Of a DNA stretch of 64,000 bases, positions 18,161-26,924 are shown in pieces. Each line of letters begins with the position of its first letter. Position 1 is the stretch's first letter. Both the position numbers and the translations under genes were made by a program. The DNA is from Bacillota bacterium (GTDB lineage Bacteria; Bacillota; Clostridia; Lachnospirales; CAG-274), in contig JAFUAF010000058.1 of the NCBI GenBank assembly GCA_017460805.1, positions 30,678-94,677 on the forward strand, written 5' to 3'. Under the pieces are notes generated by a model that did no database searches, had not been told where the DNA came from, and saw only the letters and a program-made list of their open reading frames with translations.

Positions 18161-19495
18161 TTGAGTGCTTTTATTGTTTTGACGCTGCTTATCCTGCCGC
18201 ATTTTGCGGGGATAACGTATTTTATATTTCAATTTCTGCCGCTGCCCGTACTTTGGTTTATCCTTTTTTCGGGGCTTTGTCTGTTTGCCTTTATCCGCCT
18301 TTTTATCTTCCCGAACAAAAGGCAGGCGGGCGAAACAACAAGACTTTATGCCATGCACGGCGGCGAAATACAGCTTTCGGGCTGCTTTTTATGCCAGATA
18401 ATGCAGATATTTCTGTACTTTATACTTATTAAAAAGTGCGGCATATCCCACAAAAGCGGCATTTTTATGCTTGACCTTGTTTTAACGCTTGTTTTTATAT
18501 GGTCGGTGGGGATGTCGGGCATAATAAGGGTGATACTGACAAGCAGCTGGCTTAGTGTTGTAAAGCGCGTGATGTGCATAATTTTGCTGCATATACCTGT
18601 AATAGGTCTGTTTGCCATGGTCTATATGGCACGGACTTCCGCGCTTGAATATGAATATTTCAGCTATAAAATAAAGGAAAAGCGCAGCCGAAAAAGCGAC
18701 AGCTGCAAGACAAAATACCCCATTATCATGGTACACGGGCTGGGTTTCCGCGACCTGCACTACTTCAACTACTGGGGCAGGATACCCAAGGCATTGGAGG
18801 AAAACGGCGCTCTTATCTACTACGGCCATCAAGAGGCCTGGGGCGATATAGCCCACAATGCCGAGGACTTATGCAATACCGCAAAACTTGTGCTTGAAGA
18901 AACGGGCGCAAAAAAGGTCAATATAATAGCCCACTCAAAGGGCGGGCTTGATGCGCGCTACGCCATAAGCAAACTTGGGCTTGGCGAATACACAGCAAGC
19001 CTTACCACTATCGGCACGCCCCACAGGGGTTCTGTTATAGCGGACCTTGTTAAAAAGCTGCCGAAACCGATTTTTAAAATTGCGGAATACTGCATAAATT
19101 CCATGTTTTTGCGTTACGGCGACACCCGTCCCGACTTCGGGGCTGCCGCAGATGACCTGACGACGGCGGGAACGGAGCAATTCAACAAAAACTGCCCCGA
19201 CTTTGACGGCGTTTACTACCAGAGCTACACAAGTGTTTTAAAGGGCTTTTTCAGCGACAAGATACTCGCCCTGCCCTATATGATAATGAAAGCCGCCGAC
19301 TCCTGCGAAAACGACGGAATGGTCTCCGTTGAGTCCGCAAAATGGGGCGAATACCGCGGCACTATAACCAACAAATATCTTCGCGGCATATCCCACGGGG
19401 ATATAATCGACTTGAAAAGAGAGGATTTCCGCGGCTTTGACGTTGCGGAAAAATACATAGAGATCGTATCGGAGCTTAAAAACATGGGCTTTTGA
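18161..19495 (+). CDS. membrane-anchored alpha/beta hydrolase (lipase-like)
   Basis: 444 residues. The start is TTG at 18161 with AAGTAAGGA ten bases upstream. The first 160 residues hold four or five hydrophobic helices. The rest is an alpha/beta hydrolase: an IIMVHGLGFRD oxyanion strand, the nucleophile elbow AHSKGGLDARYA and TTIGTPHRGS as in triacylglycerol lipases. A C-terminal ENDGMVS and GISHGDIID carry the likely acid and base. It probably acts on lipid or ester substrates at the membrane; the natural substrate is unknown. It is followed 18 bases later by polA. Confidence 0.8.
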   Translation: MSAFIVLTLLILPHFAGITYFIFQFLPLPVLWFILFSGLCLFAFIRLFIFPNKRQAGETTRLYAMHGGEIQLSGCFLCQIMQIFLYFILIKKCGISHKSGIFMLDLVLTLVFIWSVGMSGIIRVILTSSWLSVVKRVMCIILLHIPVIGLFAMVYMARTSALEYEYFSYKIKEKRSRKSDSCKTKYPIIMVHGLGFRDLHYFNYWGRIPKALEENGALIYYGHQEAWGDIAHNAEDLCNTAKLVLEETGAKKVNIIAHSKGGLDARYAISKLGLGEYTASLTTIGTPHRGSVIADLVKKLPKPIFKIAEYCINSMFLRYGDTRPDFGAAADDLTTAGTEQFNKNCPDFDGVYYQSYTSVLKGFFSDKILALPYMIMKAADSCENDGMVSVESAKWGEYRGTITNKYLRGISHGDIIDLKREDFRGFDVAEKYIEIVSELKNMGF

Positions 19496-19513
19496 CACAG
19501 AGGAGGATATTCC

Positions 19514-22150
19514 ATGCCAAAAATAATGCTTTTAGACGGCAACAGCCTTATAAACCGCGCATTTTACGCAATGCCGCTTCTGACCGACAAAAACGGCGAC
19601 TACACAAACGGCGTTTACGGCTTTTTGAATATATTTTTTAAACTTCTTGACGAGGAACACCCCGATATGTGCGCGGTGTGTTTTGACGTGCATCAGCCCA
19701 CTTTCCGACACCTTAAATTTGCGGAGTACAAGGGTACAAGAAAGTCCATGCCCGAGGAACTGCGCCCGCAGATACCGCTTTTAAAGAAAGTGCTTGCGGC
19801 AATGAATATAAAAACGCTTGAACTGGGCGGTTACGAGGCCGACGACCTTTTGGGCACGCTTGCCGTAAGGGCGGAGAAAAACGGCATAAGCCCCGTTATA
19901 GTATCGGGCGACCGCGACCTTTTGCAGCTTGCGACAGACACTATACTTGTGCGCATACCCAAGACAAAGGGCGCTCAGACAATAGTCGAGGACTACTATG
20001 CAAAGCAGGTCGAGGAGACCTACGGCGTAAATCCGAAAGAATTTATAGAAATGAAGGCACTTATGGGCGATGCAAGCGACAACGTACCCGGTGTGCCCAA
20101 GGTAGGCGAAAAGACCGCCGCCAAGATAATACAGCAGTTCCACAGCGTTGAAAACGCGATAGAGCACGCAGACGAGGTAAAACCCCGCCTTGCGAGCGAA
20201 AATCTGAAAGCATACAGCGAGCAGGCACTTTTGAGCAAATGGCTCGTTACCATAAATACGGATGCGCCCGTCGAATTTGATTTTGATGACGCAAAGGCAG
20301 ACAATATCTTCAATCCGACAGCATTTGAAGAATTTAAGCTGCACAATTTCAAAAGTCTTTTGAACCGCTTCCCAACCGAGGAGACAAAGGCCGAAGAACA
20401 GCCGAAAAACTACGTTTTTATCGACAGCAGAGCCGAGGCGGAAAAACTGCTTTCGGGTATAAAGGACATTTTTGCCTGTGACATAGTTTTTGAAGATAAA
20501 AAGGCGGAGGCTGTTGCAGTTGCGGGCAGGGATATTGACGGCGCACTTATAGTTTTGTCGGAGAACGAGCTTTTAAGCGTATTCAAGCCTGTTTTCGAGA
20601 GTGATGTGCCAAAGATATTCCATGACACAAAGGCCGCTTATGTATGGCTTAAAAAGCATGGAACAGAGCTTAAAAATGCCGTTTTTGACACCATGATAGC
20701 CGCTTATCTTTTAAATGCAAGCAAAAACGACTATTCGCACGCAAGCCTTGCGGCAGACTTCCTCAACAGGGCTTTCCCCGATGAGGAAAGTGTTTACGGC
20801 AAAGGCAAATCACGCGTACCTTTCGGTGAAATGATAATGACGGAGCGTGAAAAGGCGCTGAATTACTGCTGCGGCTGTGCCGATATCGACTTTGCGGCAA
20901 AGACGGTGCTTGAAAGCGCGCTCAAAGAGCATGAACTGGATAAGCTTTACTATGAGATAGAACTGCCGCTCATCTATCCTTTGGGCGATATGGAGCTTTA
21001 CGGAATGCGCGTAGACCCCGCGGGTTTAAAGGAATACGGCGACAAACTTCAGATAAAGACAGACGAACTGACAAAAGAGATATATTGGCTTGCGGACGAG
21101 GAATTCAACATCAATTCCCCCAAGCAGCTAAGTGTCATTCTGTTTGAAAAACTGGGGCTTAAAGGCGGCAAAAAGACAAAAACGGGCTGGTCCACAAGTG
21201 CGGACATACTTGAAAAACTTGCCGACAAGGAAGAGATAGTCAAAAAAGTACTTGAATACCGCAGCCATACAAAGCTGAAAAGCACCTATGTTGACGGACT
21301 TCTTGCCGTTATCGACAAAACAGACGGCAAAATTCATTCAACTTTCAATCAGACCATAACCGCAACGGGCAGAATAAGCTCGACCGAGCCGAATTTACAG
21401 AATATACCCATAAGAATGGAGCTTGGCAGGCAGTTAAGAAAGGTTTTTATACCCGATGAGGGCTATATCTACCTTGACGGCGATTATTCGCAGATAGAAC
21501 TTTGTCTGCTTGCGCATATATCGGGCGACGAAACTTTTATAAACGCCTTTAAAAACGGCATGGATATCCACAGGCTGACGGCTTCGCAGGTGTTCAATGT
21601 GCCTTTTGAGGAAGTAACACCCTTGCAGCGTTCCAACGCAAAGGCGGTCAATTTCGGCATAGTTTACGGCATAAGCGCCTATTCGTTAAGTCAGGACTTA
21701 AATATAACCAAGGCCGAAGCCGACGAGTATATAGCAAGCTATTTTGCACGCTATCCAAAGGTAAAGGAATACCTTGACGGCGCAGTCGAAAAGGCGCATA
21801 AAACAGGTTATGCGCGCACAGAATACGGCAGGATAAGATATATCCCCGAAATTTCAAGCAGCAATTTCAATCTGCGCAGTTTCGGCGAGAGAGTCGCAAT
21901 GAATATGCCCATACAGGGCACGGCGGCAGATATTATAAAAATAGCCATGATACGCGTACACAACGCGCTTAAAAACCACAAATCGCGCCTTATTTTGCAG
22001 GTGCATGACGAACTTCTTTTGGAGGTATACAAACCCGAACTGGAAGAGGTAACCAAAATTCTTATAAACGAGATGCAGAACGCCGCAAGCCTGTCCGTTC
22101 CTCTTGTGGTAGATGTTCACACGGGAGAAAACTGGTATGACGCAAAATAA
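19514..22150 (+). CDS. polA: DNA polymerase I
   Basis: 878 residues. The N-terminal 5'-3' exonuclease/flap domain has LLDGNSLINRAFYA and GDRDLLQL. The middle 3'-5' exonuclease domain is degenerate: the Exo I DxE reads CDIVFED and the second acidic residue is missing, so proofreading is not expected. The polymerase domain is complete: LDGDYSQIELCLLAHISGD (motif A), RSNAKAVNFGIVYG (motif B) and LQVHDELLLEV (motif C). It acts in Okazaki fragment processing and repair. Loss of the exonuclease residues is common in Gram-positive PolA. It overlaps the region before coaE. Confidence 0.97.
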   Translation: MPKIMLLDGNSLINRAFYAMPLLTDKNGDYTNGVYGFLNIFFKLLDEEHPDMCAVCFDVHQPTFRHLKFAEYKGTRKSMPEELRPQIPLLKKVLAAMNIKTLELGGYEADDLLGTLAVRAEKNGISPVIVSGDRDLLQLATDTILVRIPKTKGAQTIVEDYYAKQVEETYGVNPKEFIEMKALMGDASDNVPGVPKVGEKTAAKIIQQFHSVENAIEHADEVKPRLASENLKAYSEQALLSKWLVTINTDAPVEFDFDDAKADNIFNPTAFEEFKLHNFKSLLNRFPTEETKAEEQPKNYVFIDSRAEAEKLLSGIKDIFACDIVFEDKKAEAVAVAGRDIDGALIVLSENELLSVFKPVFESDVPKIFHDTKAAYVWLKKHGTELKNAVFDTMIAAYLLNASKNDYSHASLAADFLNRAFPDEESVYGKGKSRVPFGEMIMTEREKALNYCCGCADIDFAAKTVLESALKEHELDKLYYEIELPLIYPLGDMELYGMRVDPAGLKEYGDKLQIKTDELTKEIYWLADEEFNINSPKQLSVILFEKLGLKGGKKTKTGWSTSADILEKLADKEEIVKKVLEYRSHTKLKSTYVDGLLAVIDKTDGKIHSTFNQTITATGRISSTEPNLQNIPIRMELGRQLRKVFIPDEGYIYLDGDYSQIELCLLAHISGDETFINAFKNGMDIHRLTASQVFNVPFEEVTPLQRSNAKAVNFGIVYGISAYSLSQDLNITKAEADEYIASYFARYPKVKEYLDGAVEKAHKTGYARTEYGRIRYIPEISSSNFNLRSFGERVAMNMPIQGTAADIIKIAMIRVHNALKNHKSRLILQVHDELLLEVYKPELEEVTKILINEMQNAASLSVPLVVDVHTGENWYDAK

Positions 22151-22757
22151 AAAGCCTTTTATAATAGGTCTTACGGGCAACAGCGGCAGCGGCAAGGGCG
22201 CTGTGGGCAAAATACTTGAAAAACACGGCGCACTTGTGATAGACTGCGACAAAGTGGCACATGAAAATATGGCAAAAGGCGGCATCGCCTATGATGAGAT
22301 AGTTTCCGCTTTCGGGCGGGAGATACTCGATAAAAACGGCGAGATAGACCGTAAAATACTTGGCGGCATAGTTTTTAACGATAAGGATAAACTTGACCTT
22401 TTGAACAGCATCGCCCACAGCAGGATAAAACAGCGTGTTGATGAAATAATCAGGGAAAACGGACAATATAATTTAATTGTGATAGATGCGCCGCTTTTGT
22501 ACGAGGCAAGAATGATGAATATGTGCAACCGTACCTGGCTTGTCACTGCCGATGAGGATATACGCCTTAAAAGAGTAATGCAGCGTGACGGCATTACGGA
22601 GGAAAAGGCAAGGGAGCGTTTCCGCAGTCAGCGTGACTTTTTCTATATCCATGACCTTTTTTATCCCATTATTCGAAATAATTACGATAATGAGGCTGAA
22701 CTTGAAGCGGAAGTTGTTAAATATATTGATGAATTAATGCCCAAAATCAAGCCATAG
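22137..22757 (+). CDS. coaE: dephospho-CoA kinase
   Basis: About 206 residues from the ATG at 22137. It has the P-loop GLTGNSGSGKGAVGK, the VIDCDKVAHE substrate motif, and VVIDAPLLYEA-type and RSQRDF lid residues, as in CoaE. It phosphorylates dephospho-CoA in the last step of CoA synthesis. The longer in-frame start at 22113 is less likely because GGGAGAA (22123) is well placed for 22137. It overlaps the end of polA by 14 bases, so it is probably translationally coupled. Confidence 0.94.
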   Translation: MTQNKKPFIIGLTGNSGSGKGAVGKILEKHGALVIDCDKVAHENMAKGGIAYDEIVSAFGREILDKNGEIDRKILGGIVFNDKDKLDLLNSIAHSRIKQRVDEIIRENGQYNLIVIDAPLLYEARMMNMCNRTWLVTADEDIRLKRVMQRDGITEEKARERFRSQRDFFYIHDLFYPIIRNNYDNEAELEAEVVKYIDELMPKIKP

Positions 22758-22798
22758 GTTTACGCAAGTCAAATAATTCCCCCGACAAGGAGTAAAAA

Positions 22799-23386
22799 AT
22801 GTTATCAAAGTTATTCGGGCGGTTTATCCGCTTTTTACTGAAAGTTTTGCTTGCGGCATTTATTTTTTACTGTGCGGTAAGCATACTTTTTCCGATAGAT
22901 AATTATGATATAATAAAAAAATATTCCGATGCCTATGACCTTGACCCCGCGCTGGTCTGTGCGGTCATAAACACAGAGAGCGGGTTTAACCCCAATGCGC
23001 AGTCGGCGAAAGGGGCAAAGGGTCTTATGCAGCTGATGGACGACACCGCAAGCTGGATAGCGCCGCAGGTGCCGATAGAAAACTTCAATGTTTTTCGGCT
23101 TAAAGAGCCCGAGCTTAATATTCAGCTTGGGTGCTGGTATCTTGACTATCTGCGTGACCGTTTTGACGGCGATCTGACACTTATAGTTGCGGCGTACAAC
23201 GCAGGCAGCGGCAATATAGCCAAATGGCTTGAGGACGAAAGCTACAGCAAGGACGGCAAAAGTCTCAGCCTTAAAAACATCCCCTACAGGGAAACACAGC
23301 ATTATGTAATAAAAATACAGGTAAACCGATTGGTATACAAATTTTTGATCAAGGTAGATTTTTATGGACAGGAAGAAAGTTTTTAA
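22799..23386 (+). CDS. membrane-anchored lytic transglycosylase (SLT)
   Basis: 195 residues: one N-terminal membrane helix (about 10-32) and an SLT goose-type lysozyme domain with the catalytic Glu in AVINTESGFNPNAQS, the GAKGLMQLM box and AAYNAGSGNIAKWL. It cleaves peptidoglycan to 1,6-anhydro products on the outer face of the membrane. It has a GGAG ribosome site and its end overlaps the next lipoprotein gene by 23 bases. Confidence 0.92.
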   Translation: MLSKLFGRFIRFLLKVLLAAFIFYCAVSILFPIDNYDIIKKYSDAYDLDPALVCAVINTESGFNPNAQSAKGAKGLMQLMDDTASWIAPQVPIENFNVFRLKEPELNIQLGCWYLDYLRDRFDGDLTLIVAAYNAGSGNIAKWLEDESYSKDGKSLSLKNIPYRETQHYVIKIQVNRLVYKFLIKVDFYGQEESF

Positions 23387-24950
23387 AAGTATATTTTCTC
23401 TGCTTTTAATATTGATATATACAGCAGGCTGTTCAAGCACCCCCGCCCCCGAACAGGAGCAGGAGCAGGAGGGGCAGCAGACGATAGTTGACAGTCTGAC
23501 GGGCGAGGAAGTCTATATAGACAGCGGCGGTTCGATAGCGCTGTCAATGGGCTATCCCGAGACCCTTAATCCGCTTGAAAACCGCGATCTGCGTGTGGAT
23601 AAAGTTTTAAGTCTTATATTTCTGCCGCTGTTCACGCTTGACGACGAGCAGCAGCCCGCGCCCTGCATAGCGCAGGAATATAGGCTTGCGGCGGACGGAA
23701 GCACATTGAGTATCGTGCTTAAAGACAATCTTACATGGCAGGACGGCACGCCCATAACTGCGGCAGACGTTATTTTCTCGCTTCAGACGATAAAAAATGC
23801 GCCGTCGGATTCTATTTACAAACCCGCAATGGCAAATGTGGAAAGCTGTTACCAGTCAAGCAGCCATGTGGCGGTCATAAATTATTCCGAGCCTTACGGC
23901 GGTTGCGCTTACAATCTTTGCTTTCCCGTTATACCCAAGCACCACTACCGCACGGGCACAAACGATATGAACCCGCTCGGCAGCGGCTGCTACCGAATGA
24001 CGGACTACCGCGAAAAGCACTATATGACCCTTGAAGCGACAGAATCTTCCGTCAAGGGTACACCCTATATACAAAGGGTGGATGTAATGCTTGCACCCAA
24101 TGCACAAAGTGATGCGGATGCTTTTCGCACAGGTATGACGGATGTGCTTTCCACAGACCTCGGCATGATAGGCGCAATGGATATAAGCCGCGAGATCACG
24201 GCGACCACCTACAACAGCAACAAATTTGAATTTATAGGCTTTAACTTTTCACAGCCCGTGTTAAGAAACAACAGTTTCCGCCAGGGACTTGCATACGGCA
24301 TACCATTGCAGGACATTGTGACAGACATTTATCTTGACAATGCGGCAAAAAGCATTACGCCCATAAACCCCGCCTCTGCGCTTTCCGCACCCGCGGGCAT
24401 AGACAATTACGCCTACAACCCCGAGCTTGCACACAATATGCTGTCGGCGGCAGGCTATGACCTTTCAAAGCTGACACTTTCGCTTTTGGTAAACAACGAC
24501 AGCACGGAAAGGCTGCGTGTGGCAAATATAGTTGCCGATGCGCTGAAAGACCTTGGCATTACGGTACAGATAGAAGCAGTCGATTTCAACACCTATTTAA
24601 GCCGTCTGCAAAGGGGCGATTTTCAGCTTTATATCGGCGGCACGGAATTAGCCCCGCGCATAGAGCCGTCCGCACTTTTACAGACGGGCGGAGCGATAAA
24701 CTACGGCAAATACAGCGATGCTCATATGAACGAGCTGTTGAATAACTGCAAGAGCGCTCTGGGCGATGACAACTACAAAAAAAGCATCAGGGAACTGCAA
24801 TCCTACTGTGCGGACGAACTGCCCTGCATAGGCATAGCATTCAAATCCTCGGTGCTTCTTACAAGCAGCAAGATAAAGGGCGACATCCGCCCCTCTGCTG
24901 TAAATATATTTGAAAACGAAGAAAAATGGTATATTTCCGAAGAAAAATAA
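23364..24950 (+). CDS. oligopeptide-type (family 5) substrate-binding lipoprotein
   Basis: 528 residues. Signal peptide and lipobox YTAGC, then a Gln/Glu-rich spacer. The body is an extracellular solute-binding protein family 5 (OppA/DppA) domain: AMGYPETLNPLENRD, LSIVLKDNLTWQDGTPITAADVIFSL and a C-terminal lobe with LRVANIVADALKDLGI. It would capture peptides or nickel. No permease or ATPase genes are adjacent, so it is an orphan receptor here. The start overlaps the transglycosylase gene by 23 bases; co-expression with a cell-wall hydrolase suggests capture of released muropeptides (inference). Confidence 0.88.
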   Translation: MDRKKVFKSIFSLLLILIYTAGCSSTPAPEQEQEQEGQQTIVDSLTGEEVYIDSGGSIALSMGYPETLNPLENRDLRVDKVLSLIFLPLFTLDDEQQPAPCIAQEYRLAADGSTLSIVLKDNLTWQDGTPITAADVIFSLQTIKNAPSDSIYKPAMANVESCYQSSSHVAVINYSEPYGGCAYNLCFPVIPKHHYRTGTNDMNPLGSGCYRMTDYREKHYMTLEATESSVKGTPYIQRVDVMLAPNAQSDADAFRTGMTDVLSTDLGMIGAMDISREITATTYNSNKFEFIGFNFSQPVLRNNSFRQGLAYGIPLQDIVTDIYLDNAAKSITPINPASALSAPAGIDNYAYNPELAHNMLSAAGYDLSKLTLSLLVNNDSTERLRVANIVADALKDLGITVQIEAVDFNTYLSRLQRGDFQLYIGGTELAPRIEPSALLQTGGAINYGKYSDAHMNELLNNCKSALGDDNYKKSIRELQSYCADELPCIGIAFKSSVLLTSSKIKGDIRPSAVNIFENEEKWYISEEK

Positions 24951-24968
24951 AAAAGGACGTGATCAATT

Positions 24969-25889
24969 ATGATGAAGCGATGTTTTCTGACGGGCGAATA
25001 TGTATTTTACGCAACAGACCGTGCCAAAAGGCCGCACAGTTTCAAAAAAATAAATGTGCGCACCACCCCCAAGGAATGGTGTCCGTTCTGCCTTGAAAAT
25101 GCACACATGACACCCCCGCTTATCAGCGCTACCGAGGACAACCAAATAAGGATAGTCCCCAATAAATACCCGTTTCTGGCAAATACCGAGGAACACTACG
25201 GCGTGCATGACGTACTTATAGACACAGCTGATCACGAGGAAAGACTGTCGCAGTTTTCCCCCGAGCATATGCACGAGCTGATGCGTGTGATACAAAAGCG
25301 TTTTATAGAGTTGGAGGGCGACGAGCGCTGCAATTTTGTGCAAGTATTCAAAAACCAGGGCATAGATGCGGGCGCAAGCCAGAGTCACAGCCATTGGCAG
25401 ATAACGGCTATGTGTGTCGTACCGCTTAAAATGGAGCATTTGTGTGATGTTTTGAGCAATTACAAAAAAGAGCACGGCCACTGCTATTTCTGCGGACTTG
25501 ATTTCGGTACAAGAGTTATTGAAGAAAGCGACCTTTTCCGCGTATATATGCCTGCGGATGCGAAATTTGCCTACGAAATGGATATTCTGCCAAAACGCCA
25601 TATTGCTTCTATCCGAGATTTTACGGACGAGGAATTAAAGGACTTCGGACTTATGCTCAAACACTCCGTTTCACGCCTTAACAAGGTATACGAGGGTCTT
25701 TGCTACAACGTCTGTCTTTACTCCGCGCCGAAAAGCAAGGAATTTGACGACTGTTTCCATTTCTATGCGCAGATAATCCCGCGTATAGGCCACATGGCGG
25801 GCTTTGAATTCAGCACGGGCTGTTACATAAATTCAATTCTGCCCGAAGTCGGCGCACAAAAACTCAGAGAGGTAGGATATGATGAGTAA
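24969..25889 (+). CDS. GalT-like nucleotidyltransferase/HIT-superfamily protein (DUF4931-like)
   Basis: 306 residues. The Cys-rich WCPFCLENAH near residue 38 and HCYFCG near residue 172 resemble zinc sites of galactose-1-phosphate uridylyltransferases, and QSHSHWQITAM around residue 140 matches their active-site His motif (HPH-Q type). It is shorter and more diverged than true GalT (which is about 340-350 residues), and no galK or galE is nearby. It is a member of the GalT/HIT superfamily; the reaction is unknown. Its end overlaps ddl by 11 bases. Confidence 0.78.
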   Translation: MMKRCFLTGEYVFYATDRAKRPHSFKKINVRTTPKEWCPFCLENAHMTPPLISATEDNQIRIVPNKYPFLANTEEHYGVHDVLIDTADHEERLSQFSPEHMHELMRVIQKRFIELEGDERCNFVQVFKNQGIDAGASQSHSHWQITAMCVVPLKMEHLCDVLSNYKKEHGHCYFCGLDFGTRVIEESDLFRVYMPADAKFAYEMDILPKRHIASIRDFTDEELKDFGLMLKHSVSRLNKVYEGLCYNVCLYSAPKSKEFDDCFHFYAQIIPRIGHMAGFEFSTGCYINSILPEVGAQKLREVGYDE

Positions 25890-26823
25890 GTTAAAGCTTG
25901 CCGTACTTGCGGGCGGCAGTTCAATAGAAAGAGAGATTTCATTCAAATCGGCGGAAAATATTCTGCAAAACCTTGATACGCAAAAATATGATGTATATGA
26001 GATAGACCTTCCGTTTGACAAGCGCGATACAAACTGGATAACACAGCTGATAGAGCTTAAACCCGATTTTGTGTTGAGTGCACTTCACGGCGGCAGAGGC
26101 GAAAACGGCACAGTACAGGGACTTTTACAGTGCCTTGATATACCCTATGCGGGCAGCGGTGTTCTTTCCTGCGCCCTTTGCATGAACAAGCAGGCAGCCA
26201 AAAAGCTTATGAAAGACGAGCATATACCCGTTGCGGACGATATTTATATACCTAAGGATGCCGATATTTCATCCTTTGAACAAAAGCTTGACAAACTTGA
26301 ATATCCGATCATAGTCAAGCCAAACCGCGGCGGTTCAAGTATCGGCATAGAGGTCACAAACGATTTTGAAAGCCTGAAAAAGGCGGTACGAAATATCCGA
26401 AGCAGATATAACGACGATGTGCTTGCCGAAAAATACATTGACGGCAAGGAAGTGACCTGTGCAGTCGTACAGACAGACGAAGGGCTTAAAATAATGTCGG
26501 TGCTGGATATCAATAAGTCGAAAGGGATCTACGACTACGACTCGAAATATTTAAGCGGAGAGAGTGCGGTCTCTTTTACCACCCTGCCCGATTATATGAA
26601 AAAGATGATAGAGGATATTGCCATAAAGGCGTTTAATACCATGCACTGCCGCGGCTACGGCTGTGTGGATATGCTTATAAAAGACGAGCAGGTGTATGTA
26701 ATAGAAATAAATACCCTGCCCGGTATGACAAACCACAGTCTTATCCCCGCCGCCGCTGCGCAGATGGGTATGAGTCTGAGCGAATTTTTGGATATACTTA
26801 TAGAACAAAGAATAAACAAATAA
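25879..26823 (+). CDS. ddl: D-alanine--D-alanine ligase
   Basis: 314 residues with ATP-grasp order: LAVLAGGSSIEREISFKSAE, ALHGGRGENGTVQGLLQ, PNRGGSSIGIEV and the C-terminal EINTLPGMTNHSLIP. The omega-loop segment KGIYDYDSKYLSGES carries Tyr, which favours D-Ala over D-lactate as the second substrate. It makes the D-Ala-D-Ala end of the peptidoglycan stem. It starts inside the end of the GalT-like gene (ATGATG). No van genes are nearby, so the cell is expected to be vancomycin-type normal. Confidence 0.95.
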   Translation: MMSKLKLAVLAGGSSIEREISFKSAENILQNLDTQKYDVYEIDLPFDKRDTNWITQLIELKPDFVLSALHGGRGENGTVQGLLQCLDIPYAGSGVLSCALCMNKQAAKKLMKDEHIPVADDIYIPKDADISSFEQKLDKLEYPIIVKPNRGGSSIGIEVTNDFESLKKAVRNIRSRYNDDVLAEKYIDGKEVTCAVVQTDEGLKIMSVLDINKSKGIYDYDSKYLSGESAVSFTTLPDYMKKMIEDIAIKAFNTMHCRGYGCVDMLIKDEQVYVIEINTLPGMTNHSLIPAAAAQMGMSLSEFLDILIEQRINK

Positions 26824-26873
26824 AGTATTTTTGCCGATACTGCGGCCTTAATTTTTCATTTCACAAATTATAA

Positions 26874-26924
26874 AGGGACTGAAGCATCAAATATTCTTAA
26901 TGCGGCAGTCCCTGTCTTTTTATT
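26874..26924. terminator. bidirectional terminator between ddl and ptsI
   Basis: AGGGACTG (26874-26881) pairs with CAGTCCCT (26906-26913), then GTCTTTTTATTT. It lies between convergent ddl and ptsI. Confidence 0.7.
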